A stretch of DNA of 64,000 nt from AC-32 sp963765785 (lineage in GTDB: Bacteria > Actinomycetota > Thermoleophilia > Gaiellales > Gaiellaceae), in NCBI GenBank assembly GCA_963765785.1, contig CAVXXW010000018.1:310001-374000 (forward strand), written 5' to 3'. Below are positions 8,207 through 18,038 of the stretch, piece after piece (within the stretch, counting starts at the first letter, position 1; every line of letters begins with the position of its first letter). The notes beneath the pieces are model-generated. The model was not told the origin of the DNA. It was given only the letters and a program-made list of their open reading frames with translations, and did not search any database. A program made the translations under genes and the position numbers.

Positions 8207-9448
8207 GTGCGGATCGTCCTCTGGCACGGGTACCTGCTCGGCGGGACCGGGTCGAACGTCTACACGCGGGCGCTGGCACGCGAGTGGAGCCGGGCCGGGC
8301 ACGACGTCGTCGTGCTCTCGCAGGAGCCGCACCCGGAGCAGTACGACCTCGGCGGCGCACGGCACGTGCGGCCCGAGATCGGCGGGATCCTGCCGACCTT
8401 CGTGCTCGACCGCTACGAAGGGCTCGACGCCCGGCTGCTGACCGACCTGACGCGGGAGGAACGCGAGCGCTACGTCGAGCTGAACGCGGAGGCCGTCCGC
8501 AGCGAGCTGCCGGCCGACCTCGTCTTCGCGAACCACGTCCTGCTCGGCGGGCCGGTGGGTGCCGCGAGCGGCGCGCGCTACGCGGTCAAGGCGCACGGCT
8601 CCGAGCTCGAGTACGCGATGCGCGGGAACCCGGAGCTGCAGGCGTGGGGAAGCGAGTCACTCGCGCGGGCCGCGGCCGTCTTCGTCGGCTCGGAGCACAT
8701 CCGCGAGGTGCTCGACGAGGTCGTCGGCCACGTCGACCGGGTGCACGAGGTGCCGCCGGGCGTCGACGTCGACGCGTTCCGGCCGCAGCCCCGCGAGGAG
8801 GCGCTCGCCGAGCTACTCGAGGAGGCCCGGCTCGACCCGCCGAACCCGGGCAACGCGAACGAGCGGCTGCCCGACGGCGGCAACGCCGACCGGCTCGCGG
8901 CCTTCCTCGCGGCCCCTGCGCCGACGGTCGTCTACTTCGGGAAGCTGCTGTACAACAAGGGCGTCCACCTGTTGCTGGAGGCGCTGCACGAGCTCGACGC
9001 CCGCGCCGTGATCGTCGGCTTCGGCGACTACCGCGAGGAGCTGGAGCGAATGGCGCCGCCGCGCACGCTCTTCACCGGGCCGCTCGAGCACCGGCACCTC
9101 GTCCACCTGCTACCGCTGGCCGACGCGACCGTCGTCCCGTCGATCTTCCCGGAGGCGTTCGGCATGGTCGCCGCCGAGGCGGCAGCGGCCGGCTCGCCGC
9201 CGCTCGTCGCGCGTCACTCGGGCCTCGAGGAGATCGCCGAGGGGCTCGAGGCTGAATACCCGCCCGAGCACCGGCACCTGACGAGCTTCGCGAACGGCGA
9301 CGTCGTCGATCTCACCCGCAAGCTGCGCGAGCTGTTGGAGCTTCCGCCCGCAGAGCATCGACGCGTGTCCGAAGCTGCCCGTAGAGCAGTCGAGCAACGT
9401 TGGAGCTGGTCGGGCGTCGCCGAAAGGCTCCTCCAACCCTTCAACTAA
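8207..9448 (+). CDS. GT4-family glycosyltransferase
   Basis: A 413-aa GT-B retaining glycosyltransferase. The N-terminal half starts MRIVLWHGYLLGGTGSNVY, the glycine-rich acceptor-side loop. The linker PPGVDVDAFRP is near residues 183-193. The C-terminal nucleotide-sugar domain opens with VYFGKLLYNKG and carries the E-x7-E signature in PEAFGMVAAEAAAAG. The donor and acceptor cannot be read from sequence. It begins 14 bases after rex and is followed closely by a GCS2 ligase, an arrangement that could suggest a low-molecular-weight thiol or glycoside pathway, though mycothiol genes are not otherwise seen. Confidence 0.85.
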   Translation: MRIVLWHGYLLGGTGSNVYTRALAREWSRAGHDVVVLSQEPHPEQYDLGGARHVRPEIGGILPTFVLDRYEGLDARLLTDLTREERERYVELNAEAVRSELPADLVFANHVLLGGPVGAASGARYAVKAHGSELEYAMRGNPELQAWGSESLARAAAVFVGSEHIREVLDEVVGHVDRVHEVPPGVDVDAFRPQPREEALAELLEEARLDPPNPGNANERLPDGGNADRLAAFLAAPAPTVVYFGKLLYNKGVHLLLEALHELDARAVIVGFGDYREELERMAPPRTLFTGPLEHRHLVHLLPLADATVVPSIFPEAFGMVAAEAAAAGSPPLVARHSGLEEIAEGLEAEYPPEHRHLTSFANGDVVDLTRKLRELLELPPAEHRRVSEAARRAVEQRWSWSGVAERLLQPFN

Positions 9449-9460
9449 GGTAGCGGCCCC

Positions 9461-10624
9461 ATGGGTGACTCCCAGCGCCTCACTCCGGAGGAGCAGATCG
9501 CGTTCGCCCGCGAGCAGTTCGAGGGCGCACAGGACTTCACGGTCGCCGTGGAGGAGGAGTTCGCGATCCTCGACCCGGAGACGCTCGACCTCACCAACCG
9601 CTTCGAGGAGCTCCAGGCCGCGTCGCAGGGGACCGCGCTCGAGGAGCACCTGGTCGGGGAGCTGATCGCCTCGGAGGTCGAGGTGCGCACCGGCCGCTGC
9701 GCCGACTTCGACGAGGCGGCGGCGCGCATGGGCGAGCGGCGCGAGCAGCTGCATGAGCTGGCCGACGGGATCGGCGCCTCCCTCGCCGCCACCGGTACCC
9801 ACCCGTGGAGCCCGTGGCAGGACCAGCGCATCATCGACACGCCGCACTACCGCCGGAACGACGAGATCCTCCGGTACGTCGTCTGGCGCAACAACAGCTT
9901 CGGGCTGCACGTTCACGTCGCGATCAACGGGCCTGACCGCGCGATCGGCGTCTGCAACGCGCTGCGGAACTACCTGCCGGAGCTGCTCGCGCTGAGCGCG
10001 AGCTCCCCGTTCGTGGAAGGCGTCAACAGCGGCCTCCACTCGGCGCGGACGCAGATCTTCACGCGCATGTTCCCGCGCTGCGGCGTGCCGGACTGGTACG
10101 AGAGCTGGGACGGGTTCGAGCGCTACGTCCGCTTCCTCTACGAGACGCGCTCGATCGACGAGCACACGCAGCTCTGGTGGAGCGTGCGGCCGCATCTGGC
10201 GTTCCCGACGGTCGAGATCCGCATCTGCGACGCTCAACCCGATCTGGGCGAGGCGCGATCGCTGGCCGCGCTCTGTTACGCCCTCGCCGCTCGGATCGCC
10301 CGCGCGATGGACGAGCGCGAGCCGCTCGTGTACTTCGAGCACCGGCTGATCGAGGAGAACCTCTGGCGCGCGATCCGCTACGGCCTCTCGGGCGAGCTGA
10401 TCGACCTCGCGACCGGAGACGTGCGGCCGGCGCGGGCCGACTTGGAACGCCTCGTGGAGTGGGTCCTGCCGATGGCCGAGGAGCTCGGCTGCGCCGACTA
10501 CCTCGCGATCCCGGCGCAGAACGCGGCGGAGCGGCAGCGCGCCCGTCACGAGGAGGGCGCGAGCCTGCACGAGATCTATTCCGAACAGCGAGCAGCGTCG
10601 TGGGCGAGGACGAGCGGAAGCTGA
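9461..10624 (+). CDS. carboxylate-amine ligase, glutamate-cysteine ligase family 2 (YbdK-like)
   Basis: A 387-aa ATP-dependent ligase of the GCS2 family. The signature VAVEEEFAILDPET is near residues 28-41, and the central block NNSFGLHVHVAI and late block PHLAFPTVEIRICD are the ATP/Mg and substrate segments of the family. Family members couple glutamate to an amine or to cysteine with weak activity. EgtA-like roles are also possible. The ATG start at 9461 lies 12 bases past the glycosyltransferase. The end overlaps the next small gene by 25 bases. Confidence 0.86.
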   Translation: MGDSQRLTPEEQIAFAREQFEGAQDFTVAVEEEFAILDPETLDLTNRFEELQAASQGTALEEHLVGELIASEVEVRTGRCADFDEAAARMGERREQLHELADGIGASLAATGTHPWSPWQDQRIIDTPHYRRNDEILRYVVWRNNSFGLHVHVAINGPDRAIGVCNALRNYLPELLALSASSPFVEGVNSGLHSARTQIFTRMFPRCGVPDWYESWDGFERYVRFLYETRSIDEHTQLWWSVRPHLAFPTVEIRICDAQPDLGEARSLAALCYALAARIARAMDEREPLVYFEHRLIEENLWRAIRYGLSGELIDLATGDVRPARADLERLVEWVLPMAEELGCADYLAIPAQNAAERQRARHEEGASLHEIYSEQRAASWARTSGS

Positions 10625-10908
10625 TCGAGGAGCTCCAGTCGGAGCTCGCCAAGCTGAAGGTCTCCGACCTCCTGCTCCAGACGCTGTACTCGGTCTCCTC
10701 GCTCGCCTACCACCGCCTCGGCGCCGAGGGCCGCGACCTGGAGCAGGCGCATCTGGGCATCGAGGCGCTGCGCGCGCTCGTGCCGGTGCTGGAGGGCTCG
10801 GTGCCGGAGGAGGCGCTGCGCGACTTCCAGCAGGTGCTCGCGAACCTCCAGCTCGCCTACGCCGCCGCGGTCGCCGAAGGCGCCGAGCCCGTGAATCCGC
10901 CTGAGTAG
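10600..10908 (+). CDS. small helical protein, DUF1844-like
   Basis: A 102-aa acidic helical protein starting with GTG at 10600 inside the GCS2 gene. The central part (LLLQTLYSVSSLAYHRLG then DLEQAHLGIEALRALVP and LRDFQQVLANLQLAYA) has the layout of DUF1844: a membrane- or surface-associating helix, a D-x-x-x-A-x-x-x-I helix and a final helix. No signal peptide is present. The function is unknown. Tight coupling to the ligase gene suggests co-expression. Confidence 0.7.
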   Translation: MGEDERKLIEELQSELAKLKVSDLLLQTLYSVSSLAYHRLGAEGRDLEQAHLGIEALRALVPVLEGSVPEEALRDFQQVLANLQLAYAAAVAEGAEPVNPPE

Positions 10909-10979
10909 CGACCCATATCCCCTAGGACGGGCTTGCGGAGACGTCTGGCTCGGCCGCGGCCGCTAGGCTCCCCGCCGCG

Positions 10980-11771
10980 ATGGCGGACGCGCAGGTCGGC
11001 ATCTTCGGGGGCTCGGGCTTCTACTCGTTCCTGGAGGACGTGGAGGAGGTCGAGCTCGACACGCCCTACGGCAAGCCGTCGGGGCCGTATGTGGTCGGCG
11101 AGATCGAGGGCACGAAGGTGGCGTTCCTGCCGAGGCACGGACGCAACCACGAGCTGCCGCCGCACGCGATCCCGTACCGCGCCAACGTCTGGGGCATGAA
11201 GGAGCTCGGCGTCCGGCGGATCATCGGCCCGAACGCGTCCGGCGCGTTGAGGGCGGAGCTCGGGCTCGGCGAGTTCGTCGTCTGCGACCAGTTCGTCGAC
11301 CGCACGAGCGGCCGCAAGGACACGTTCTACGACGGCCCGGAGACGACGCACGTCTCGGCCGCCGACCCGTACTGCCCGGACCTGCGGGTGCTGCTCGTCG
11401 AGACCGCGCGCGAGCTCGAGATCCCGGTCCGCGACGGCGGCACCGTCGTCACGATCCAGGGGCCGCGTTTCTCGACCCGCGCCGAGTCGAAGTGGTTCCA
11501 GGACGCCGGGTGGGACGTGATCAACATGACGGCGTACCCGGAGGGCTACCTCGCCCGCGAGCTCGAGCTCTGCTACGCAAACATCTCGATGGTCACCGAC
11601 CACGACGTCGGGGTCGAGGGCGCCGACCCCGTGTCGCACGAGCAGGTCGTGACGGTCTTCAACGAGAACAACGAGCGGCTGCGCGAGTTGCTCTTCCGGG
11701 TGGTGCCGAAGATCCCGCCGCAGTCCCAGGAACACCTCTGCGCGACGGCTTTGCGGGGCGCTCGGTTCTAG
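10980..11771 (+). CDS. mtnP: S-methyl-5'-thioadenosine phosphorylase-family enzyme
   Basis: A 263-aa purine nucleoside phosphorylase of the MTAP class, cleaving methylthioadenosine (or inosine-type nucleosides) with phosphate. The motifs are in order: IFGGSGFY (phosphate loop), FLPRHGRNHELPPH, IGPNASGAL, IQGPRFSTRAES and INMTAYPEGYLARE. In the specificity loop the sequence reads VTDHDVG where adenine-specific enzymes usually have TDYDCW, so a 6-oxopurine preference is possible. The ATG start is at 10980. The enzyme acts in methionine or purine salvage in the cytosol. Confidence 0.88.
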   Translation: MADAQVGIFGGSGFYSFLEDVEEVELDTPYGKPSGPYVVGEIEGTKVAFLPRHGRNHELPPHAIPYRANVWGMKELGVRRIIGPNASGALRAELGLGEFVVCDQFVDRTSGRKDTFYDGPETTHVSAADPYCPDLRVLLVETARELEIPVRDGGTVVTIQGPRFSTRAESKWFQDAGWDVINMTAYPEGYLARELELCYANISMVTDHDVGVEGADPVSHEQVVTVFNENNERLRELLFRVVPKIPPQSQEHLCATALRGARF

Positions 11772-11833
11772 CCGTGTGATAAAAACCGCCCCGCGCCGGG
11801 GTGTCTCGGCGCGCGTTACGTCAGGGAGGCTTC

Positions 11834-13876
11834 TTGATCGACTTCTTCAGTAACCACGCGGTGCTCTTCGCGCTGCTCTGTTCCGGCGTCGCGATCGCCT
11901 ACGGGATCGGGTTGACGTACTGGCTGCTCCGCCAGCCGGCGGGCAACGAGCGGATGCAGGAGATCGCGCGCGCCGTGCAGGAAGGCGCCGCCGCGTACCT
12001 ACGCCGCCAGTACCAGACGATCGCGATCGTCGCGATCGTCCCGTTCCTGCTGCTCGGCTTCTACAACAAGCTCGGCTGGGGCACAGCCGTCGGCTTCCTG
12101 ATCGGCGCCACGCTCTCCGCGCTCGCGGGCTTCATCGGCATGAACGTCGCCGTGCGCTCGAACGTGCGCACCGCGGAGGCCGCGAGGCACGGGCTCAAGC
12201 CGGCGCTGAACGTCGCGTTCCGCGCGGGCTCGGTCACGGGCATGCTCGTGGTCGGCCTCGGCCTGCTCGGCGTCGCCGGCTACTACTGGGTGCTGACGGG
12301 CTGGCTCGGTCATACGAGCAGCTCCGCGATCGACGACCTCGTCGGGCTCGCGTTCGGAGGCTCCCTGATCTCCGTCTTCGCGCGTCTCGGCGGCGGCATC
12401 TACACAAAGGCTGCGGACGTCGGCGCCGACCTGGTCGGGAAGATCGAGGCCGGGATCCCGGAGGACGACCCGCGCAACCCGGCAGTGATCGCCGACAACG
12501 TCGGCGACAACGTCGGCGACTGCGCCGGCATGGCGGCAGACCTGTTCGAGACGTACGCGGTCACCGCGGTCGCCGTGATGCTGCTCGCGTCCCAGACCTT
12601 CCCGGGGCTCCACCTGGAACTGTTCCCGCTCGCCATCGGCGGCATCTCGATCCTCGCGTCGGTGATCGGCACGTTCTTCGCCCGCGTCGGCCGGAACGGC
12701 TCAATCATGAACGCGCTCTACAGGGCCGTGCTCGTGGCGACCGTGCTCTCGGCGATCGGGTTCATCCCGGTCGTGCTGGCGTACGACTCGAGCCGGTTCA
12801 GCTTCTGGGATCTGTACATCTCGGCGCTCGTCGGCCTGATCGTCACGTTCCTGCTCGTGGCGATCACCGAGTTCTACACGGGCACCCGCTGGCGGCCGGT
12901 GAAGCAGATCGCCTCTGCGTCACGCACGGGCCACGCGACGAACATCATCGAGGGCCTCGCCGTGGGCATGCAGGCGACGGCCTTGCCTGTGGTCGTGATC
13001 GCAGCGGGCATCCTCGTCGCGCACCACTTCGCCGGCCTTTACGGCATCGGCGTCGCGGTGATGGCGCAGCTCTCGATGACGGGCCTGATCGTCGCGCTCG
13101 ACGCCTACGGGCCGGTGACCGACAACGCGGGCGGCATCGCCGAGATGGCGGACCTCCCCGAGTCGGTGCGCGCGATCACGGATCCGCTCGACGCGGTCGG
13201 CAACACGACCAAGGCGGTGACGAAGGGCTACGCGATCGGCTCGGCCGCGCTCGCCGCGCTGATCTTGTTCGACAGCTACACGAACGGCCTCTCGGTGCGG
13301 AACTTCCAGACGACGTTCTCGCTCGACGACGCGTGGGTGATCGCCGGACTGTTCATCGGCGGCCTGATGCCGTTCCTGTTCGCATCGCTCGCGATGGAGG
13401 CGGTCGGCCGCGTCGGCGGCCAGGTCGTCACCGAGGTGCGCCGGCAGTTCCGCGAGATCCCCGGAATCATGGAGGGGACCGCGCGGCCGGAGTACGGGCG
13501 CGCGATCGACATCGTCACTGGCTCGGCGATCAAGAGCATGCTCGTGCCGGCAATGATCCCGATCGCGTTCCCGATCATCGTCGGGCTGATCAACGCCAAG
13601 ATGCTCGGCGGCCTGCTGATCGGCACGATCGTCACCGGCCTTTTCCTGGCGATCGCGATGACTTCGGGCGGCGGCGCCTGGGACAACGCCAAGAAGCTGA
13701 TCGAGGACGGCGCGTTCGGCGGCAAGGGCTCCGAGGCCCATGCGGCCGCGGTCACCGGAGACACGGTCGGCGATCCCTACAAGGACACCGCGGGGCCGGC
13801 GATCAACCCGATGATCAAGATCACGAACCTCGTCGCGATCCTGATCATCCCGCTGATCGTCTCCGTTCACGGGTAA
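11834..13876 (+). CDS. hppA: K+-independent membrane-bound H+-pyrophosphatase
   Basis: A 680-aa polytopic proton pump that hydrolyses pyrophosphate. The start is best placed at TTG 11834, preceded by CAGGGAGG. Sixteen or so membrane segments surround the substrate site: the loop KAADVGADLVGKIE (near 192-205), then DNVGDNVGDCAGMAAD (221-236) and a late DNAKK motif. The segment GNTTKAVTKG carries Lys and Thr where K+-dependent enzymes have Ala, the established marker of the K+-independent H+-pumping class. It stands alone between mtnP and the APC permeases. Confidence 0.95.
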   Translation: MIDFFSNHAVLFALLCSGVAIAYGIGLTYWLLRQPAGNERMQEIARAVQEGAAAYLRRQYQTIAIVAIVPFLLLGFYNKLGWGTAVGFLIGATLSALAGFIGMNVAVRSNVRTAEAARHGLKPALNVAFRAGSVTGMLVVGLGLLGVAGYYWVLTGWLGHTSSSAIDDLVGLAFGGSLISVFARLGGGIYTKAADVGADLVGKIEAGIPEDDPRNPAVIADNVGDNVGDCAGMAADLFETYAVTAVAVMLLASQTFPGLHLELFPLAIGGISILASVIGTFFARVGRNGSIMNALYRAVLVATVLSAIGFIPVVLAYDSSRFSFWDLYISALVGLIVTFLLVAITEFYTGTRWRPVKQIASASRTGHATNIIEGLAVGMQATALPVVVIAAGILVAHHFAGLYGIGVAVMAQLSMTGLIVALDAYGPVTDNAGGIAEMADLPESVRAITDPLDAVGNTTKAVTKGYAIGSAALAALILFDSYTNGLSVRNFQTTFSLDDAWVIAGLFIGGLMPFLFASLAMEAVGRVGGQVVTEVRRQFREIPGIMEGTARPEYGRAIDIVTGSAIKSMLVPAMIPIAFPIIVGLINAKMLGGLLIGTIVTGLFLAIAMTSGGGAWDNAKKLIEDGAFGGKGSEAHAAAVTGDTVGDPYKDTAGPAINPMIKITNLVAILIIPLIVSVHG

Positions 13877-13913
13877 CAGCGTGGGCCGCCGCCGGCGGCT
13901 CTAGAGTCCGCCC

Positions 13914-15833
13914 GTGTCACGCAGGCGTCGGCAGCAGCGGCTCGAGCGCGTTCTCGGCACGCCGGCGCTGTTCGCCACCGCGTACGGCAACGTCGGCTCG
14001 TCGATCTACTACGCGCTCGGCGTCGTCGCGGTCTACGCGCTCGGCCTGACGCCGGTCGTCTTCATCATCGCCGGGTTGATCTTCGCTTGCACCGCGGCGA
14101 CCTACACCGAAGGCACCGTCGACTACCCCGAGGCGGGCGGCTCCTCGAGCTTCGCCCGGCACGCGTTCAACGAGCTCGTCTCGTTCGGGGCGGCCTGGGC
14201 GCAGATGCTCAACTACATCGCCACGATCGCGGTCTCGGCGTTCTTCGTGCCCCACTACCTGTCCGTCTTCTGGGCGCCGCTGCGGCAGAACCCATGGGAC
14301 ATCGTCTTCGGGATCGTCGTGATCGCTCTGCTCGTGCTGCTGAACATCGTCGGCATCCGGGAGTCGGCGCGGGTGAACATCTTCCTCGCGGTCACGGACT
14401 TCGCCACGCAGCTGCTGCTCGTGCTGCTCGGCTTCGTGCTCGTCTTCTCGCCGCAGATCCTGAAGGCGAACGTCCACCTCGGCGTCGCGCCGACCTGGAG
14501 CTCGTTCTTCCTCTCGATCCCGATCGCGATGCTCGCCTACACCGGGATCGAGACCGTCTCGAACTTGAGCGAGGAGGCGCGCGACCCGCTGCGCACGATT
14601 CCGCGCGCGGTGCTCTTCGTGGCGATCGCCGTCTTCGCGATCTACTTCACGCTGCCGTGGGTCGCGCTCTCGGCGATGCCGGTGCACCACATCCCCGGCG
14701 ACGGCTACAAGACGCTGCTCGCGCTGCCGCCGACCGAGCACTTCCAGGGCCAGCACGGCTACCAAAACGACCCTGTGCTCGGGCTCGTCAACAACCTCGG
14801 CCTGAGTGACGCCTTCACCCACGTGCTGCAGATCTACCTCGGCATCCTCGCCTCGACGATCCTCTTCATCGGCGCGAACGCGGGCGTGATCGGCGCCTCT
14901 CGGATCACCTACGCGATGTCGGGCTACCGCCAGCTACCGCTTGCCTTCCGGAAGATCCACCCGCGCTTCAAGACGCCGTGGCTCGCGTTGGTGGTGTTCG
15001 CGGGCTCGATCCCGATCCTCCTGACGCTTTCCGGGAAGACCTCGTTCCTCGGCGCAATCTACTCGTTCGGCGCGACCTTCTCGTTCACGGTCGCCCACGC
15101 CTCGATCGTGCGCATACGGATGCAGCAGGCGCGAGGAGGCGTCGAGATCCCGTACCGGTCGCGCTTCAACCTGCGCGTGCGCGGCGTCGACTGGCCGCTG
15201 TTCGCGATCATCGGCGGGCTCGGAACGGGGCTCTCGTTCCTCGTGATCGTGGTCAAGACGCCGTCGATCCGGTACGCCGGGCTCGGCTGGCTGCTGATCG
15301 GCTTCCTCTTCTACGTCTTCTACCGCCGCCGCGTGATCCACGCGCCGCTGACGGAGACCGTCCGCGCGCCGGTCGCGCTCGGGCCGGCGCTTGCGCTCGA
15401 GTACCGGAGCGTGATCGTGCCCGTGGTGTGGCGGCGCGAGTCGGAGGCGGCGGTCGACCTCGCCTGCCGGCTCGCCGTCGAGCGCCGAGGCTCGATCGTC
15501 GCGCTGACCGTGATCGAGGTGCCGCTCGACCTGCCGCTCGACGCCAGGCTTCCCGGCAACGTCGAGGACCGGGCAAACGACCTGCTCGACGAGGCGCGGG
15601 CGATCGGCGACGCGTACGGCGTGAACGTCATCGGCAGGATTGTGCGAGCGCGTCGCGCCGGCCGCGCGATCGTCGACGAGGCGGAGCGCCGGAACAGCGA
15701 GATCATCGTGATGGGCGCCCCTGGGCGCGACCGCAGCGGCCCTCGCGGGCGCATCTTCGGCGGGACGGTCGACTTCGTGCTCAAGAACGCGCACTGCCGG
15801 GTGATGGTCGCGGCGGCGCCGCGAGCGGCATGA
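13914..15833 (+). CDS. APC-superfamily permease with C-terminal universal-stress domain
   Basis: A 639-aa fusion. Residues 1-480 form about 12 membrane helices with the APC N-terminal signature ALFATAYGNVGSSIYYALG and a conserved AYTGIETVSNLSEE loop. Residues from about 495 form a UspA-like nucleotide-binding domain, ending with the GAPG-x9-GGTVDFVL loop that matches the ATP-binding G-2x-G-9x-G-T pattern. The substrate is not evident: an amino acid, polyamine or K+ are all possible given KimA-like relatives. The GTG start is at 13914. The stop overlaps the ATG of the following 57-aa gene, and a paralogue follows that. Confidence 0.88.
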   Translation: MSRRRRQQRLERVLGTPALFATAYGNVGSSIYYALGVVAVYALGLTPVVFIIAGLIFACTAATYTEGTVDYPEAGGSSSFARHAFNELVSFGAAWAQMLNYIATIAVSAFFVPHYLSVFWAPLRQNPWDIVFGIVVIALLVLLNIVGIRESARVNIFLAVTDFATQLLLVLLGFVLVFSPQILKANVHLGVAPTWSSFFLSIPIAMLAYTGIETVSNLSEEARDPLRTIPRAVLFVAIAVFAIYFTLPWVALSAMPVHHIPGDGYKTLLALPPTEHFQGQHGYQNDPVLGLVNNLGLSDAFTHVLQIYLGILASTILFIGANAGVIGASRITYAMSGYRQLPLAFRKIHPRFKTPWLALVVFAGSIPILLTLSGKTSFLGAIYSFGATFSFTVAHASIVRIRMQQARGGVEIPYRSRFNLRVRGVDWPLFAIIGGLGTGLSFLVIVVKTPSIRYAGLGWLLIGFLFYVFYRRRVIHAPLTETVRAPVALGPALALEYRSVIVPVVWRRESEAAVDLACRLAVERRGSIVALTVIEVPLDLPLDARLPGNVEDRANDLLDEARAIGDAYGVNVIGRIVRARRAGRAIVDEAERRNSEIIVMGAPGRDRSGPRGRIFGGTVDFVLKNAHCRVMVAAAPRAA

Positions 15834-16003
15834 GGAGCTCGTACCGCGGCGCCACCGCGATCTTCGGCGTGGTCGCGATCGGCATCGGGATCGCGATTCT
15901 GGTGCAGACCGCACGGCTTGGCGGCGGCCTCGGCTACGTGATCGGGCTGCTCTTCGTCGCCCTCGGCGCGGGCCGGCTGTATCTCCTCTGGCGCCGGCAG
16001 TAA
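15830..16003 (+). CDS. 57-aa two-helix membrane protein
   Basis: This small gene starts at ATG 15830, overlapping the permease stop as ATGA, and ends ten bases before the second permease. The product is almost entirely two hydrophobic helices (ATAIFGVVAIGIGIAILV and YVIGLLFVALGAGRLYLLW) joined by a glycine-rich turn, with a basic C-terminus. I do not recognise a named family. Its sandwich position between two paralogous permeases suggests an accessory subunit. Confidence 0.68.
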   Translation: MRSSYRGATAIFGVVAIGIGIAILVQTARLGGGLGYVIGLLFVALGAGRLYLLWRRQ

Positions 16004-16012
16004 CCTCACGCC

Positions 16013-17917
16013 GTGGCGAGAAAGATCCCCGGCCTGCAGCGGGTTCTGGACGCGCCGGCGCTCTTCTCCGTCGCGTACGGCGAGGTCGCCTCGTCGATCT
16101 ACGTCGCCCTCGGGATCATCGCCCTGCACGCGCTCGGCCTCACGCCGGCGGTGCTGGCGCTCGTCGGCGCGCTCTTCCTGGTCGTCTCGCTCTCGTACGC
16201 CGAGGGCACGACCGCGATCCCGGAGACCGGCGGTGCCGCGACCTTCGTCCGCCGGGCGTTCAACGACCTCGCCGGCTTCCTGACCGGCTGGGCGCTCTTC
16301 CTCGACTACCTGATCGTGATCGCGCTGTCGGCGCTCTTCCTGCCGCACTACCTCGGCGCCGCGATGAGCTGGGGCTCGCTCGAGCACAACCCGTGGGACG
16401 TCGTGATCGGCGTCGGCGTGGTGATGGGCGTCTCCGCGATCCGGCTCGTGCGGCGCTCGGCCTTCTACAGCTACGGGATCTTCGTCGCGATCCTCGACCT
16501 GCTCACGCAGGTGATGCTCGTCGTGCTCGGGTTCGCGTTCCTCTTCTCCGGCGACGCGCTCACCCGCGGGGTGTCGATCGGGACGCACCCGACGTGGCAC
16601 CAGATCATCTTCGCGCTGCCGTTGGCGATGCTCGCCTACACCGGCCTCGAGACGGTGGCGAACCTCGCCGAGGAGACGCGTGAGCCAGGGCGCGACCTGC
16701 CGCGCAGCCTCTTCTCGGGCATCGGCCTCGTGGTGGTCATCTACGTCGCGATCGCGCTCGTCGCGCTCAGTGCTTTCCCGGCGCAAAACGGCTCGACCGC
16801 GCTCGGCACGGTCTGGCTGCGCGCGCCGCTCATGGGGATCGTCGACGCGCTCAGGGGACCGCTCCCGAACGGGCTGGCGACGGCCCTGCGCGTCTACGTC
16901 GGCCTGACCGGTGCCGTGATCCTGCTCGTCGCCGTCACGACCTCGATCTCGGGCTTCACGCGGCTCGCACACTCGCTCGGCGAGCACGGCCAGCTGCCGC
17001 GCGCGTTCGGCCGGCTCAACCGCCGCACGCTCGTCTCGCCGCAGGCGATCGTCTGGGCGGCCCTGATCTCGACGGCGATCATGATCGGCACGTCGTTCGT
17101 GAAGGACGACGTCGCCTTCCTGGCGAGCCTCTTCAGCTTCGGTGTCCTCGCGGCGTTCACCGCGGCCCAGCTGGCCGTGATCAAGCTCCGCTACAGCGAG
17201 CCGGAGCTGAAGCGTCCCTACCGCGCGCCGGCGAACATCCGGGTGCGCGGGGTGGAGGTCCCGCTCCCGGCGATCGTCGGCTCCATTCTGACCTTCCTGA
17301 TCTTCATCGCGGCGATGGCGACGCACCCCGGCGCCCGCTACGGCGGGCCGATCTGGCTCGCGGTCGGGCTGGTCGTCTACGGCGCGGTGCGCAAGACGCG
17401 TGGGGAAGGCCTGCTCGAGCACGTGAAGGCGCCGCCGGAGGAGCTGCCGGAGACGGAGTTCTCGAGCATCCTCGTGCCGATGAAGCTCGGCGCGATCGGC
17501 GAGGAGATGGTTGCGACGGCGGTCAAGCTCGCGCAGGACCGCGGCGCGATCGTCGAGGCGCTCTACGTGATCCGCGTGCCGCTCGACCAGCCGCTCGAGG
17601 CCGAGCTCGACGACCAGGAGGAGGCCGCCGCCGCCTCGCTGGCGGAAGCACGCCTGCTCGGCGCCGACCACGGCGTCGAGGTCGCGGTCGAGACCGTGCG
17701 CGCCCGCTCGATCGGGGACGCGATCGTGGCCGAGGCCCGCCGCCGTGACACCGACCTGATCGTCGTCGGCTCTGCGCCGCGCTGGCGCCGGCAGTCGCGC
17801 TTCTTCTCGCCGACGGTCGAGTACGTCCTGCGCAAGGCGCCGTGCGAGGTGCTCGTCGTCGCGTTCCCCGAAGGCGTGATGGAGGAGGACGGTTTCGACG
17901 GCTCCCAGCCGAGCTGA
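16013..17917 (+). CDS. APC-superfamily permease with C-terminal universal-stress domain (paralogue)
   Basis: A 634-aa paralogue of the upstream permease, with the same order of parts: SVAYGEVASSIYVALG at the N-terminus, an AYTGLETVANLAEE loop, about 12 helices, then a UspA domain from about residue 480 ending in VGSAPRWRRQSRFFSPTVEY. The second glycine of the USP nucleotide loop is less well conserved than in the first copy (FSPTVEY in place of GGTVDF), so this domain may not bind ATP. Start GTG 16013. Downstream TrkA-type genes hint at ion-linked regulation. Confidence 0.88.
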   Translation: MARKIPGLQRVLDAPALFSVAYGEVASSIYVALGIIALHALGLTPAVLALVGALFLVVSLSYAEGTTAIPETGGAATFVRRAFNDLAGFLTGWALFLDYLIVIALSALFLPHYLGAAMSWGSLEHNPWDVVIGVGVVMGVSAIRLVRRSAFYSYGIFVAILDLLTQVMLVVLGFAFLFSGDALTRGVSIGTHPTWHQIIFALPLAMLAYTGLETVANLAEETREPGRDLPRSLFSGIGLVVVIYVAIALVALSAFPAQNGSTALGTVWLRAPLMGIVDALRGPLPNGLATALRVYVGLTGAVILLVAVTTSISGFTRLAHSLGEHGQLPRAFGRLNRRTLVSPQAIVWAALISTAIMIGTSFVKDDVAFLASLFSFGVLAAFTAAQLAVIKLRYSEPELKRPYRAPANIRVRGVEVPLPAIVGSILTFLIFIAAMATHPGARYGGPIWLAVGLVVYGAVRKTRGEGLLEHVKAPPEELPETEFSSILVPMKLGAIGEEMVATAVKLAQDRGAIVEALYVIRVPLDQPLEAELDDQEEAAAASLAEARLLGADHGVEVAVETVRARSIGDAIVAEARRRDTDLIVVGSAPRWRRQSRFFSPTVEYVLRKAPCEVLVVAFPEGVMEEDGFDGSQPS

Positions 17918-17943
17918 AGGCGTCGCTAGCGATGCCGCTTAGA

Positions 17944-17970
17944 GGCTCCGGCGGCTTTGCCGACGGAGCC
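17944..17970 (+). terminator. weak hairpin after the second permease
   Basis: GGCTCC at 17944-17949 pairs with GGAGCC at 17965-17970, with extra pairing inside the loop. It lies 26 bases past the permease stop, where a terminator would be expected. No U-tract follows, so this is tentative. Confidence 0.3.
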
Positions 17971-18038
17971 GTCTGAACGCACGCCCTGGTGACACGTCGC
18001 CTGGATCCCACGACTCGAAACCGAGCTAGAGTGAGCGT

